A stretch of 64,000 nt of DNA from assembly GCF_040529335.1 (NCBI RefSeq), contig NZ_CP159534.1, positions 372,001 through 436,000 on the forward strand, written 5' to 3'. The position numbers and the translations under genes were made by a program. Below, in pieces: positions 33,520 to 43,551 of the stretch (within the stretch, counting starts at the first letter, position 1; every line of letters begins with the position of its first letter). A model generated the notes under the pieces. It did no database searches. It saw nothing but the letters and a program-made list of their open reading frames with translations, and was not told the DNA's origin. The stretch comes from Streptomyces sp. HUAS MG91. GTDB taxonomy: Bacteria; Actinomycetota; Actinomycetes; Streptomycetales; Streptomycetaceae.

Positions 33520-35748
33520 ATGAACCCGCATGTCATGAACGCGCCATCAGTGACCGCGCGTCGCCTCTCCGTCCTCGCCCTCGCGGTCGCCCTGGTGAGC
33601 GCCGTGGTCGGAGCCGGCGATCCGGCGACGGCCCACGCGGCCCCGCAGCAGCGGGCCGCCGCCGCGGCCGCCGCGGGCGCCACGCTCCCCTTCGCCTCCT
33701 ACGAGGCGGAGTCCGCCGTCACCGGCGGCACGAAGATCGGGCCCGACTACACCCAGGGCACCGTCGCCTCGGAGGCCTCCGGCCGTCAGGCGGTCCGCCT
33801 GAACGCGGGCCAGAGCGTCGAGTTCACGCTGACCGGCGCGGCCAACGCCGTGAACGTCGCCTACAACGTGCCCGACGGACAGTCCGGCTCGCTCGCGGTC
33901 TACGTGAACGGCACCAAGCTCTCCTCGTCCCTGGCCGTCACGTCGAAGTACAGCTACGTCGACACCTCCTGGATCGCGGGCGCCAAGACGCACCACTTCT
34001 TCGACAACGCGCGCCTGCTGCTCGGCCGGAACCTCCAGGCGGGCGACAAGGTGAAGCTGGAGGCCGCCTCGACCCAGGTCACCGTTGACGTGGCCGACTT
34101 CGAGCAGGTCCCGGATGCCGCGACCAAGCCCGCGGGCGCCGTCTCGGTGGTCGACAAGGGCGCCGACGCGACCGGTCAGCAGGACTCGACCCAGGCGTTC
34201 CGCGACGCGATCAGCGCGGCGAAGGGCAGTGGCGGCACCGTCTGGATCCCGGCCGGCACCTTCAAGGTGGGCTCCGCGCTCAGCGGCGTGGAGAACGTCA
34301 CGCTCCTGGGCGCGGGCAGCTGGTACTCGGTCGTGCGCTCCTCGCACTTCATCGACCAGACGAGCTCCGCGGGCCGGGTCAATCTCAAGAACTTCGCGGT
34401 GATCGGCGAGGTCACCGAGCGCGTCGACAACAACCCGGACAACTTCGTGAACGGCTCGCTCGGCCCGAACTCCACCGTCTCCGGCATGTGGATCCAGCAC
34501 CTGAAGTGCGGTTTCTGGCTGACCGGGAACAACGACAACCTGATCGTCGAGAACAGCCGCGTGCTCGACACCACGGCCGACGGCCTCAACCTCAACGGCA
34601 ACGCGCACGGCGTCCAGGTCCGGAACAACTTCCTGCGCAACCAGGGCGACGACTCCCTCGCCATGTGGTCGCTGAACGGCGCGGACACCGGCTCCACGTT
34701 CTCCGGCAACACCATCTCGCAGCCCAACCTGGCCAACGGCATCGCGATCTACGGCGGCACCGACATCACCGTCAAGGACAACCTGGTCCAGGACACCAAC
34801 GCGCTGGGCAGCGGCATCGCGATCTCCAACCAGAAGTTCCTCGACCCGTTCTCCCCGCTCGCGGGCACCATCACGGTCTCCGGGAACACGCTCGTGCGCA
34901 CCGGGGCGATCAACCCCAACTGGGGCCATCCGATGGGCGCGCTGCGCGTCGACGCGTACGACAGCGCCATCGAGGCGACCGTGAACATCACCAACACCAC
35001 GATCAAGGACAGCCCTTACAGCGCCTACGAGTTCGTCTCGGGCAGCGGCACCGGCAAGGCCGTCAAGAACGTGACCGTCGACGGCTCGACCGTGGACAAG
35101 GTCGGTACGGTCGTGGTGCAGGCGGAGACGCCCGGCGCGGTGAAGATCAGCAACCTGAAGGCCACCGGGGTCGGCGCGGCCGGTGTCTACAACTGCCCCT
35201 ACCCGTCCGGATCGGGCACCTTCACGCTCACCGACGGCGGCGGCAACTCCGGCTGGTCGAGCACCTGGGCGAACTGCTCGGCGTGGCCGCAGCCCGGCGC
35301 CGGCAACCCGGACCCCGACCCGGCCCGCAACCTCGCCCAGGGCCGCCCGGCCACCGCGACCGGCTCGGTCGATGTGTACACGCCCGGCAAGGCGGTCGAC
35401 GGCGACGCGAACTCGTACTGGGAGTCGGCCAACAACGCCTTCCCGCAGGCGCTCACCGTCGACCTCGGCTCGGCGCAGGCCGTGCGGCGGGTCGTCCTCA
35501 AGCTGCCGCCGGCCACGGCGTGGGGCGCGCGCACCGAGACCCTCACGGTGCAGGGCAGCACCGACGGGTCGTCGTTCACCACGCTGGCCGCGTCGAAGGG
35601 CTACCGCTTCGACCCGGCCACCGGCAACACCGTGACCGTCGCCCTGCCCGACACCTCGCCCGCCACCCGCCATCTGCGCGTTCAGGTGACCGGCAACACG
35701 GGCTGGCCCGCCGCGCAGCTCAGCGAGGTCGAGGCGTACCTGAAGTGA
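33520..35748 (+). CDS. Secreted beta-helix glucanase, GH87-like, with N-terminal CBM6/35 and C-terminal discoidin domain
   Basis: A 742-residue secreted protein. After a signal peptide (to about residue 42) comes a CBM6/35-like domain starting FASYEAESAVTGG, then a right-handed beta-helix of about 400 residues with acidic motifs TADGLNLNG and QGDDSLAMW, and a discoidin domain at the end (starting NLAQGRPATATG). Bacterial alpha-1,3-glucanases and mycodextranases of GH87 combine the same module types, and their catalytic aspartates sit in such motifs. An adjacent alpha-glucoside transporter supports an alpha-glucan substrate. A different polysaccharide-active beta-helix family cannot be excluded. 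AGGAAGG precedes the ATG. Confidence 0.75.
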   Translation: MNPHVMNAPSVTARRLSVLALAVALVSAVVGAGDPATAHAAPQQRAAAAAAAGATLPFASYEAESAVTGGTKIGPDYTQGTVASEASGRQAVRLNAGQSVEFTLTGAANAVNVAYNVPDGQSGSLAVYVNGTKLSSSLAVTSKYSYVDTSWIAGAKTHHFFDNARLLLGRNLQAGDKVKLEAASTQVTVDVADFEQVPDAATKPAGAVSVVDKGADATGQQDSTQAFRDAISAAKGSGGTVWIPAGTFKVGSALSGVENVTLLGAGSWYSVVRSSHFIDQTSSAGRVNLKNFAVIGEVTERVDNNPDNFVNGSLGPNSTVSGMWIQHLKCGFWLTGNNDNLIVENSRVLDTTADGLNLNGNAHGVQVRNNFLRNQGDDSLAMWSLNGADTGSTFSGNTISQPNLANGIAIYGGTDITVKDNLVQDTNALGSGIAISNQKFLDPFSPLAGTITVSGNTLVRTGAINPNWGHPMGALRVDAYDSAIEATVNITNTTIKDSPYSAYEFVSGSGTGKAVKNVTVDGSTVDKVGTVVVQAETPGAVKISNLKATGVGAAGVYNCPYPSGSGTFTLTDGGGNSGWSSTWANCSAWPQPGAGNPDPDPARNLAQGRPATATGSVDVYTPGKAVDGDANSYWESANNAFPQALTVDLGSAQAVRRVVLKLPPATAWGARTETLTVQGSTDGSSFTTLAASKGYRFDPATGNTVTVALPDTSPATRHLRVQVTGNTGWPAAQLSEVEAYLK

Positions 35749-35812
35749 ACCGCCCCCGTATCCCCGGCATCCCCCGGAACTCCCGCATCCCCCGTACCGA
35801 GAGGACCACGTC

Positions 35813-38803
35813 GTGAGACACAGGCAGAGAGACAGGCAGAGAGGCAGACGGCTGACCGCCGTCCTGCTCGGCGCCGCACTGGGCACGCTCGGGCTGCTGC
35901 CCGTCACGGCCCAGCCGGCATCGGCGGCCGGTGCGAACCTGGCCCTGAACAAGCCGGTCGAGGCGTCGTCGACCATCCAGAACTACGTCGCGAAGAACGC
36001 CGTCGACGGCAGCACGGGCAGCTACTGGGAGGCGAGCGGCAGCCCGTCGACGCTCACGGTGAAGCTCGGCGCCGACGCCGACCTGGACTCGCTCGTCCTG
36101 AAGCTGAACCCGGACCCCGCCTGGGCCACGCGCACGCAGAGCATCGAGGTGCTCGGGCGTGCGGCGTCGGCGGGCGCGTTCAGCTCGGTCAAGGCGAAGG
36201 CCGACTACACGTTCAACCCGTCCGGCAACCAGAACACCGTGACGATCCCGGTGTCCGGGCGCTACTCCGACGTGCAGCTGAAGTTCTCCTCCAACACCGC
36301 CGGTTACGGTGGCCAGGTGGCCGAGTTCGAGGTGCACGGCACTCCGGCGCCGAACCCGGATCTGACGGTGTCGGGCCTGTCCTGGGATCCCGCGTCGCCC
36401 AGCGAGGCCGACACGATCAAGGTGAACACCACGGTGCGCAACACCGGTACGGCGGCCGCCGCGGCGACCACCGTGGACGTGAGCGTCGGCGGAACGGTCG
36501 CGGGCAGCGTGGCGGTCCCCGCGCTCGCCGCCGGGGCGTCGGCCACGGTGCCGGTGACCATCGGCAAGCGCGCCGAGGGCAGCTACACCGTGTCGGCGCT
36601 GGTCGACCCGACCAACGCGATCAACGAGCAGGACGAGACGAACAACAGCCGCACCGCCGACACCAAGCTGACCGTCGGCCAGACCCCGGGTCCCGACCTG
36701 GAGGTCACCGGTATCACGTCGAACCCGGCCAGCCCCGCGGTCGGCGCGAACGTCACGTTCTCGGTGAAGGTGCACAACCGCGGCACCAGCGCGGTACCGG
36801 CCGGTTCCGTGACCCGGCTGACGGTGGGCACCGCCACGCTGAACGGCACGACGCCCGCCCTCGCCGCGGGCGCCAGCGCCGACGTCGCCCTCTCCGGCAG
36901 CTGGACCGCGGTCAGCGGCGGCGCCACCCTCACCGCCACCGCGGACGCCACCAACACCGTCGCGGAGACGAACGAGAACAACAACGTCCTCGCGCGCTCG
37001 ATCGTGGTGGGCCGGGGCGCGGCCGTGCCCTACACCGAGTACGAGGCCGAGGACGGCACCTACACGGGCACGCTCCTCACGGCCGACGCCAAGCGCACCT
37101 TCGGCCACACGAACTACGCGTCCGAGTCCTCCGGCCGCAAGTCGGTGCGGCTCAACTCCACAGGCCAGTACGTGGAGTTCACCTCCACGAACGCGACGAA
37201 CTCCATCGTGGTCCGCAACTCCATCCCGGACGCGGCGGGCGGCGGCGGCCAGGAGAAGACCCTCAGCCTGTACGCGAACGGCACGTTCGTGCAGAAGCTG
37301 AACCTGTCCTCCAAGCACAGCTGGCTGTACGGGCACACGGACGACCCCGAGGGCCTGACCAACACCCCCGGCGGTGACGCGCGCCGCCTCTTCGACGAGA
37401 CGCACGCCCTGCTCGCGCAGACCTACCCCCAGGGCACGAAGTTCCGGCTGCAGCGCGACTCCGGTGACGACGCCGCGTACTACATCGTCGACCTCGTCGA
37501 CCTGGAGCAGGTGGCGCCGCCGGCGAGCAAGCCCGCCGAGTGCACCTCGATCACGGCGTACGGGGCGGTGCCGAACGACGGCAACGACGACACGGCGGCC
37601 ATCCAGAAGGCGGTGACCGCCGACCAGAACGGCGACATCGCCTGCGTGTGGATCCCTGCCGGGCAGTGGCGCCAGGAGCAGAAGATCCTCACGGACGACC
37701 CGCTGAACCGCGGCCAGTACAACCAGGTCGGCATCCGCGACGTCACCATCAAGGGCGCCGGCATGTGGCACTCGCAGCTCTACACGCTGACCGCGCCGCA
37801 GAACGCGGGCGGCATCAACCATCCGCACGAGGGCAACTTCGGCTTCGACATCGACGACAACACCAAGATCTCCGACATCGCGATCTTCGGCTCGGGCACC
37901 ATCCGCGGCGGTGACGGCAACGCCGAGGGCGGAGTCGGTCTCAACGGCCGCTTCGGCAAGAACACCAAGATCTCCAACGTCTGGATCGAGCACGCCAACG
38001 TCGGTGTGTGGGTGGGCCGCGACTACAGCAACATCCCGGAGCTGTGGGGCCCGGCCGACGGCCTGGAGTTCAGCGGCATGCGCATCCGTGACACGTACGC
38101 GGACGGCATCAACTTCTCCAACGGCACCCGCAATTCCAGCGTCTACAACTCGTCGTTCCGCACCACCGGCGACGACGCGCTGGCCGTGTGGGCCAACAAG
38201 TACGTCAAGGACACCTCGGTCGACGTCGGGCACGACAACGTCTTCCGCAACAACACGGTGCAGCTGCCGTGGCGGGCCAACGGCATCGCCGTGTACGGCG
38301 GTTACGGCAACAAGATCGAGAACAACCTCGTCTACGACACCGCGAACTACCCCGGCATCATGCTCGCGACCGACCACGACCCGCTGCCCTTCTCCGGGCA
38401 GACGCTGATCGCGAACAACGGTCTGTACCGCACGGGCGGGGCGTTCTGGAACGAGGACCAGGAGTTCGGTGCGATCACCCTGTTCGCGCAGGGGCAGAAC
38501 ATCCCGGGCGTCACCATCCGGGACACCGACATACAGGACTCGACGTACGACGGGATCCAGTTCAAGACAGGTGGCGGCGCCATGCCGGACGTGAAGATCA
38601 GCAATGTGTCGATCTCCAAGTCCGTCAACGGCTCGGGCATCCTCGCCATGAGCGGGGCCCGGGGCAACGCCACGCTCTCCGGTGTGACGATCAAGGACTC
38701 GCGCGACGGTGACGTGCTCATCGAGCCGGGTTCCCAGTTCGTCATCAACGGCAGTGCCACGGCGGCTTCCTCGTCCGCGCCGGGCACCCGGCTGGGGAGG
38801 TAA
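35813..38803 (+). CDS. Secreted multidomain GH87-like alpha-1,3-glucanase/mycodextranase
   Basis: A 996-residue secreted enzyme. Order: signal peptide (1-39), discoidin domain (about 40-175), two CARDB immunoglobulin-like modules (about 180-395), a CBM6/35 domain beginning YTEYEAEDGTYTG (about 405-560), and a C-terminal right-handed beta-helix with YADGINFSNG and TTGDDALAVW. The CatD-like end and the discoidin/CBM6 modules match the known architecture of GH87 alpha-1,3-glucanases. The start is a GTG preceded by GAGAGGA. It follows the other beta-helix gene by 64 bp and is probably co-transcribed; modules are shuffled between the two, so they likely attack the polymer in complementary ways. 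A strong terminator follows. Confidence 0.78.
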   Translation: MRHRQRDRQRGRRLTAVLLGAALGTLGLLPVTAQPASAAGANLALNKPVEASSTIQNYVAKNAVDGSTGSYWEASGSPSTLTVKLGADADLDSLVLKLNPDPAWATRTQSIEVLGRAASAGAFSSVKAKADYTFNPSGNQNTVTIPVSGRYSDVQLKFSSNTAGYGGQVAEFEVHGTPAPNPDLTVSGLSWDPASPSEADTIKVNTTVRNTGTAAAAATTVDVSVGGTVAGSVAVPALAAGASATVPVTIGKRAEGSYTVSALVDPTNAINEQDETNNSRTADTKLTVGQTPGPDLEVTGITSNPASPAVGANVTFSVKVHNRGTSAVPAGSVTRLTVGTATLNGTTPALAAGASADVALSGSWTAVSGGATLTATADATNTVAETNENNNVLARSIVVGRGAAVPYTEYEAEDGTYTGTLLTADAKRTFGHTNYASESSGRKSVRLNSTGQYVEFTSTNATNSIVVRNSIPDAAGGGGQEKTLSLYANGTFVQKLNLSSKHSWLYGHTDDPEGLTNTPGGDARRLFDETHALLAQTYPQGTKFRLQRDSGDDAAYYIVDLVDLEQVAPPASKPAECTSITAYGAVPNDGNDDTAAIQKAVTADQNGDIACVWIPAGQWRQEQKILTDDPLNRGQYNQVGIRDVTIKGAGMWHSQLYTLTAPQNAGGINHPHEGNFGFDIDDNTKISDIAIFGSGTIRGGDGNAEGGVGLNGRFGKNTKISNVWIEHANVGVWVGRDYSNIPELWGPADGLEFSGMRIRDTYADGINFSNGTRNSSVYNSSFRTTGDDALAVWANKYVKDTSVDVGHDNVFRNNTVQLPWRANGIAVYGGYGNKIENNLVYDTANYPGIMLATDHDPLPFSGQTLIANNGLYRTGGAFWNEDQEFGAITLFAQGQNIPGVTIRDTDIQDSTYDGIQFKTGGGAMPDVKISNVSISKSVNGSGILAMSGARGNATLSGVTIKDSRDGDVLIEPGSQFVINGSATAASSSAPGTRLGR

Positions 38804-39123
38804 CGGGGGCCGCGGCCCCGAAGGACACGTGCCGCCCCGGCCCCTCCCACGGGGGTCGGGGCGGCACGTCGTCCTGCGTAGGACGGCTACGTGTTTCCGC
38901 TCCCCGCGTCGCACGACCCGGACCGGCCCGAACTACGCCATTACCGGTCAGTCGTTCGAGCAAGACACCCTGGAGAACGATTCAAGAGGACAAGAGCATA
39001 TGCCAGAAGCACCACCGCATCGTGTATGGCCAAATCCCTTACGAGGCCAGGCGGCCTGTGCCAGAGTCTTCAGCGGTCCTTCCGTCCGCCTCGGCCGTCC
39101 CCGTGCCTGCATCGGAGTTCGTC
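38804..39123. other. Spacer with terminator and leader of the phosphatase gene
   Basis: The 320-bp region starts with the terminator at 38827-38869. The remainder is the leader of the PAS-phosphatase gene; a GTG at 39022 is a possible earlier start for it. An AAGAGGA sequence at about 38984-38990 precedes an ATG at 39000 whose frame is not coding. Confidence 0.5.
38827..38869 (+). terminator. Hairpin terminator after the GH87-like gene pair
   Basis: A perfect 13-bp stem (arms 38827-38839 and 38857-38869) extends inward through further C-G and G-T pairs to give a very stable hairpin 23 nt after the stop codon. Confidence 0.85.
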
Positions 39124-40548
39124 ATGCCGTCCCATGTCTTCGCGGACCGCCCCGCCGGCCAGCCGCCGGAGCGTGGCACCGTCGACGCACTGATCGACCA
39201 GACACGCCGGCTGCTGGGCGACGTGGACGCGGTGCGCCGCGACTCCGTCGACGCGGTCCCCGACGAGGCCGGCCCCGAGGCCCGCTGGCAGCGTGCCCTG
39301 TACGAGCTGGCGGTCCATCAACTCAGCGATCTGGACCGGCATTTGGCCCAGCTCCGGGACGGCCCGGCAGCGCGGAACGGTGTGCCGGCCCAGCGTCCGG
39401 CCGCCGACCTCCGCCCCGCCTCGGCCGCCACCCGCGTCGGCAGCGCGGACTGGAACCTGCTGACCGACGAGGCCATCTGGTCCGAGGAGCTGTACGAGAT
39501 CCTCGGCCGCGACCCCGCCTCCCCCGCCCTGACCCTCGACGAGCTGTCCGCCGTGGTGCACGCCGACGACCAGCCCAAGCTGACCGCGATGGTCACGGAC
39601 TGCCTGATCGACGGCAAACCCATCGACGGCGAGTTCCGCATCGTACGCCCGGACGACACCGTGCGCGCGGTGCACATGATGGGCGAGCCCGTGCTCGACG
39701 CGGACGGCTCGACCGCCTCCATGTGGGCGGTCGTGCGCGACGTCAGCGAACTGCGCCGCAGCCAGCGCGCGGTGAGCGAGACCCGTGACTCGCTCCAGCG
39801 CCAGCGGCACATCGCGCAGACCGAGCACCGGCTCGCGGTCGAGCTGCAGGAAGCCGTGCTGCCGCCGTGGCGTGGCTCCCTGCGGCTCCCGCACGGCGGC
39901 CCCGGCGGCCTCCATGTCGCGGCCCGCTACCTCCCCTCCTCCACCGGCACCCCGACCGGCGGCAACTGGTACGACGCGCTGGAGCTGCCCGACGGAAAGA
40001 CCCTGCTGACCGTCGGCGACCTCACCGGACAGGGCGTGGCCGTCACCTCCGGCATGGCGATGCTGCTCGGCGCCGTGCGCGGCATGGCCGTGTGCGACAC
40101 CCCGCCGGCCGATCTCCTCGGCCGCCTCGGCCACCTGCTCGACAACGCCGTACGGCCCGCCCTCGGCAGCGCCCTGTGCTGCCGGTACGACCCGGTCGAG
40201 CGCACCCTGGCGTGGGCGCAGGCGGGACACCCCGCCCCGCTGCTCTTCCGCGACGGGACGGGACGTGCGCTCACGCCGCCCCAGGGCGTGCTGCTCGGCG
40301 CCACCTCCGGTGCCCGGTACGAGCAGACCGAGGAGCGGCTGCGCGGCGGTGACGTGCTGCTGCTGCACACCGACGCACTGGTGCCACGACGCGGCGAGAA
40401 GGCGGCGGCCGGCCGACTGCTCGCCCTGGCTCCACGCCTGGCCCGGGCCCGCGACGCACAGGAGTGCGTGCGCGTGGTGACCGACGCGTTCGGCTCGGGT
40501 GAGCGCGAGGACGACGCCTGTGTGCTCATCGCCAGGATCGACTCCTGA
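39124..40548 (+). CDS. PAS-domain SpoIIE-type PP2C phosphatase
   Basis: A 474-residue signalling phosphatase: a helical N-terminus, a PAS fold (about 105-215, with SEELYEILGRD and DGEFRIVRPDDTVR), a short coiled linker, and a SpoIIE/PP2C domain from about 245 with TGGNWYDALELPDG, LTVGDLTGQGVAV, AQAGHPAPLLF and REDDACVLIAR. It is likely to dephosphorylate an anti-anti-sigma factor in response to a cue bound by the PAS domain. The ATG at 39124 is chosen because GGAG precedes it; GTG 39022 would add 34 residues. It converges with the NsdA-like gene, 63 bp away. Confidence 0.86.
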   Translation: MPSHVFADRPAGQPPERGTVDALIDQTRRLLGDVDAVRRDSVDAVPDEAGPEARWQRALYELAVHQLSDLDRHLAQLRDGPAARNGVPAQRPAADLRPASAATRVGSADWNLLTDEAIWSEELYEILGRDPASPALTLDELSAVVHADDQPKLTAMVTDCLIDGKPIDGEFRIVRPDDTVRAVHMMGEPVLDADGSTASMWAVVRDVSELRRSQRAVSETRDSLQRQRHIAQTEHRLAVELQEAVLPPWRGSLRLPHGGPGGLHVAARYLPSSTGTPTGGNWYDALELPDGKTLLTVGDLTGQGVAVTSGMAMLLGAVRGMAVCDTPPADLLGRLGHLLDNAVRPALGSALCCRYDPVERTLAWAQAGHPAPLLFRDGTGRALTPPQGVLLGATSGARYEQTEERLRGGDVLLLHTDALVPRRGEKAAAGRLLALAPRLARARDAQECVRVVTDAFGSGEREDDACVLIARIDS

Positions 40549-40611
40549 CGCCCTGCCGGACCCGCCGCGGGTGCGGCCGCCGGTGAACGATGTGTCGTAC
40601 GCGGACCGGGC

Positions 40612-42102
40612 TCAGGCCTGCATCCTCTTCCCCGTGCTCCTCGGCAGCGCCAGCTTGATCTCCTGTCGCAGGTCCTCGATCTTCGGGAAACCGGCGTACT
40701 GGCCGGTGAGCCGGTACATCTCGCGCAGCCGGTCCCAGGTGCGGTGCGAGGAGTTCGCCCCCATCGAGGACAGGGCGAGCCGCGCGTACCGGTCCGCCTG
40801 TTCGGGGTCGTCGGCGATGAAGCAGGCCGACGCCATCGACAGATGGTCGAAGATCTTCGACCGGTCCCGGCCGCCCGCCCGCAGCGCGAGCGCTTCCCTG
40901 GCGTGCTGCTGGGCGATGACGGCGGCGCCCGGCTCGTGCTCGGCGAGGGTGCGATAGGCGAGGGCCTGCATGCCGTGCAGGTCCGCCTCGTCGAACATCT
41001 GCATCCAGGTCGGCGGCTCGACATCACCCTTGTCGGAGACGAAGAGGTCCTCCGCCTGGCCGAGGGTGCGCCGCATCGCCTGCCCCTTGCCCATCGAGGC
41101 CTGTGCCCAGGCCTCGATGGTGTAGAGCATCGCCTTGGTGCGGGGCAGTACCTGATCGCCCGATCCGGACTGGGCGAGCTTCATCAGGTCGAGCGCCTCG
41201 TCGGGGGCGCCGAGATGGATCTTCTGGCGGGCGGCCCTGGACAGGGCCTCGCCGGCACGGGGCCGGTCGCCGCCCTCGCGCGCGGCGTGCGCGGCGATGA
41301 CGAAGTACTTCTGGGCCGTGGGCTCCAGGCCGACGTCGTGCGACATCCAGCCCGCGAGGACGGCGAGATTGGCGGCGACGCCCCACAGGCGCCGCTGGAG
41401 ATGGTCGGGATGGCGGTACGAGAGCATTCCGCCGACTTCGTTGAGCTGGCCCACGACCGCCTTGCGCTGCAACCCGCCGCCGCGGGAGGCGTCCCAGGCC
41501 CGGAACACCTCGACGGAGCGCTCCAGTTCCTCGATCTCCTGCGACCCGATGGGGGCGGCCTCGTAGCGGTCGAACCCAGCGGGGTCGGCGTGCAGGGGAT
41601 CGTGGTTCCTGGGAGCGTCGGCCGCGAGAGCCGGGTCGGTGTGCAGCCAGTCGTGCATGGCGCTGCTGAGTGCGGATCCTGCGGCGAGCGCGGCACCCGC
41701 GCCCACCAAGCCGCGTCGGTTGAGCATGAGGTCCATTCCCGTGAATTCGGTGAGGACCGCAGCTGTCCGCTCGGGCGCCCACGGCACTCCGTCGGGGCCC
41801 TGTTGTTCCAGGCCTCCGCCGCCCTGCCGTTTCCCCGTGCGCCCGTGCCGGACGAGACCGAGATCCTCGATGGTCACGACACGGCCGAGTCGCTCGGTGA
41901 ACAGCGCCGCCAGCACCCGCGGCACCGGATCGCGCGGGATCTCTCCCATGTCGATCCAACGCCGCACCCGCGAGGTGTCCGTCGCCAGCTGGGGGTGGCC
42001 CATGGCCGCCGCCTGCCGGTTGACGAGTCGCGCGAGCTCGCCCTTGGACCAGCCGGCCAGGCCGAACAGGTCGTTCAGACGGGTGTTGGGTTGTCCGCTC
42101 AC
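40612..42102 (-). CDS. nsdA: NsdA-like regulator of differentiation and antibiotic production
   Basis: A 496-residue protein that resembles NsdA of Streptomyces coelicolor, a negative regulator of sporulation and antibiotic production. The N-terminal 70 residues are the conserved part: [20 protein letters not shown] and then [20 protein letters not shown], a DNA-binding-like segment. The rest is helical, with tetratricopeptide-like repeats. The start is a GTG at the point where conservation begins; a longer frame upstream is non-coding. Upstream is the inverted repeat TGACAG/CTGTCA. The symbol rests on recognised sequence, not on a search. Confidence 0.75.
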   Translation of the reverse strand: MSGQPNTRLNDLFGLAGWSKGELARLVNRQAAAMGHPQLATDTSRVRRWIDMGEIPRDPVPRVLAALFTERLGRVVTIEDLGLVRHGRTGKRQGGGGLEQQGPDGVPWAPERTAAVLTEFTGMDLMLNRRGLVGAGAALAAGSALSSAMHDWLHTDPALAADAPRNHDPLHADPAGFDRYEAAPIGSQEIEELERSVEVFRAWDASRGGGLQRKAVVGQLNEVGGMLSYRHPDHLQRRLWGVAANLAVLAGWMSHDVGLEPTAQKYFVIAAHAAREGGDRPRAGEALSRAARQKIHLGAPDEALDLMKLAQSGSGDQVLPRTKAMLYTIEAWAQASMGKGQAMRRTLGQAEDLFVSDKGDVEPPTWMQMFDEADLHGMQALAYRTLAEHEPGAAVIAQQHAREALALRAGGRDRSKIFDHLSMASACFIADDPEQADRYARLALSSMGANSSHRTWDRLREMYRLTGQYAGFPKIEDLRQEIKLALPRSTGKRMQA

Positions 42103-42130
42103 TTCAAGCCCCCAGGTTCTCGGCTGAAGT

Positions 42131-42149
42131 TGACAGTAGCCCTCTGTCA
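42131..42149. promoter_or_regulatory. Inverted repeat upstream of the NsdA-like gene
   Basis: TGACAG (42131-42136) and CTGTCA (42144-42149) form a 6-bp inverted repeat with a 7-bp centre, 29 bp before the start codon. It looks like a dimer operator, but no candidate protein is encoded next to it. Confidence 0.45.
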
Positions 42150-42338
42150 GTTGCTGAGCGACTATTCGCCACGGTTCGCCAGGGTGCGCCAGCTGTTGTG
42201 CTCCTGTCCCTCGGGTGTCAGGTAGGAATGCGCCACCCCGACCCGGTCGTCGCAGGGCATTCCCCAGGGTGTTACCGAACTCGGCCGGGCCGGGAGGCGC
42301 ACGCAACTGATCGGCACACGAAGGGATCTGTATCTCCC

Positions 42339-43496
42339 ATGTACGCAGCATCGTCCTCCGTGTCCGCCCCGCCCCGGCCGCTGCGCTCCGCCCGCCCGGT
42401 GGCCGGCGGCGGCCCGTACCTCGACCCCGCACGACCGGGGTCCACGGCGCTCGGTGGCGTCGGCAGGACCCGGCGAGTCCCGGGGCTCGGCACGCAACCG
42501 CTCAGCGGGAGACTCGACTTGTCCGGCCCTCAGGGCGCCCAGCTGCGCACGGCCATCGCCGCGGTGCACCGGATCTGCCCGGAGTTCCATCCGGTGCAGG
42601 TGCTGCGCCGCAGCCCGCGGTCCGTGCTCCTCGTCGGTACGACAGGGCGCAGCACCGCCGTCGCGAAGTGTTTACTGGATCACTCCCCCGTGTGGGCGGA
42701 GCGGGTCCGGCACGAGATAGCCGCCTATCGCTCGTTCGTCCGGCACCGGCCCCCCGTGCGGGTGCCACGCCTGATCGCGGCGGACCCGGACAACGGGACG
42801 CTGGTGATCGAGCGGATGCCCGGCCGGGTGGCCGCCCTGCAGCGGCATCCGGCCGAGGCACCGCCCCGGGCGGACATCAGGGCGGCGCTCGGCGCCGTCT
42901 GCCGGCTCAACCAGTGGCGGCCTCCGGCGGGCACCTTCGACGCGCCGCTGGACTACGCGGAGCGGATCAACCGGTTCCATGATCTGGGTCTGCTGACCGA
43001 CCGTGACATGGGTGATCTGCAGAAGCTGCTGCACGGCATCGCGCACGCCTCGGGCCGCGGCTCGATGGGCCAGTTCTGTCACGGCGACGCCCTGCTGTCG
43101 AACATCCTGCTCTCCCCCGCGGGTCCGGTGCTCGTGGACTGGGAGCACGCCGGCTGGTACCTGCCGGGGTACGACCTGGCGACGCTGTGGGCGGTGCTCG
43201 GCGACGCGCCGGTGGCCCGCCGCCAGATCAGCCAGCTCGCGCAGTCCGGCGGCCCGGCCTCCCGCGACGCGTTCCTGGTCAATCTGATGCTCGTCCTGAC
43301 CCGTGAGATCCGTACCTACGAGACGGTCGTGCAGCGTTCGATGCACGACCAGGCCCCGCCGGCACCGGCCCAGTCCGCTCACCCGCAGCCCGGTGCCGTG
43401 CCGACCGGCGAGGAGCAGCGGCTGTTGCTGCGCCGTCTGCACGACGACTGCAACATGGCCCGCAAGGCGGTGCGTGCGGCCGTCGGCACTCGCTGA
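42339..43496 (+). CDS. Aminoglycoside-phosphotransferase-fold kinase with a TTA codon
   Basis: A 385-residue APH/choline-kinase-fold protein. The catalytic loop is [12 protein letters not shown] and the metal-binding aspartate is in VLVDWEHAG, so an active kinase is expected. The first 50 residues are Pro/Gly/Arg-rich and probably disordered. Codon 112 (42672-42674) is TTA, the leucine codon that in Streptomyces depends on the developmentally controlled bldA tRNA. The small-molecule substrate is unknown. The ATG follows AAGGGA at long spacing. The gene is divergent from nsdA and ends at a strong terminator. Confidence 0.82.
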   Translation: MYAASSSVSAPPRPLRSARPVAGGGPYLDPARPGSTALGGVGRTRRVPGLGTQPLSGRLDLSGPQGAQLRTAIAAVHRICPEFHPVQVLRRSPRSVLLVGTTGRSTAVAKCLLDHSPVWAERVRHEIAAYRSFVRHRPPVRVPRLIAADPDNGTLVIERMPGRVAALQRHPAEAPPRADIRAALGAVCRLNQWRPPAGTFDAPLDYAERINRFHDLGLLTDRDMGDLQKLLHGIAHASGRGSMGQFCHGDALLSNILLSPAGPVLVDWEHAGWYLPGYDLATLWAVLGDAPVARRQISQLAQSGGPASRDAFLVNLMLVLTREIRTYETVVQRSMHDQAPPAPAQSAHPQPGAVPTGEEQRLLLRRLHDDCNMARKAVRAAVGTR

Positions 43497-43503
43497 CCCG
43501 GAC

Positions 43504-43551
43504 GAAGATCCGCGGTACGCCGGGGTGGAGGATGGCGTACCGCGGATCTTC
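43504..43551 (+). terminator. Long hairpin terminator after the phosphotransferase
   Basis: A perfect 18-bp stem (arms 43504-43521 and 43534-43551) with a 12-nt loop starts 8 nt after the stop codon. The 318-bp gap that contains it (43497-43814) shows no gene. Confidence 0.85.

Noticed and set aside
35720..38914. 1064-residue open frame on the minus strand opposite the second GH87-like gene
   Set aside because: Arg/Val/Gly/His-rich with no domain and no ribosome site; a typical antisense shadow of a high-GC gene.
39000..39021. ATG at 39000 with an AAGAGGA site as a small gene start
   Set aside because: The frame quickly becomes an Arg/Pro-rich shadow of the phosphatase gene.
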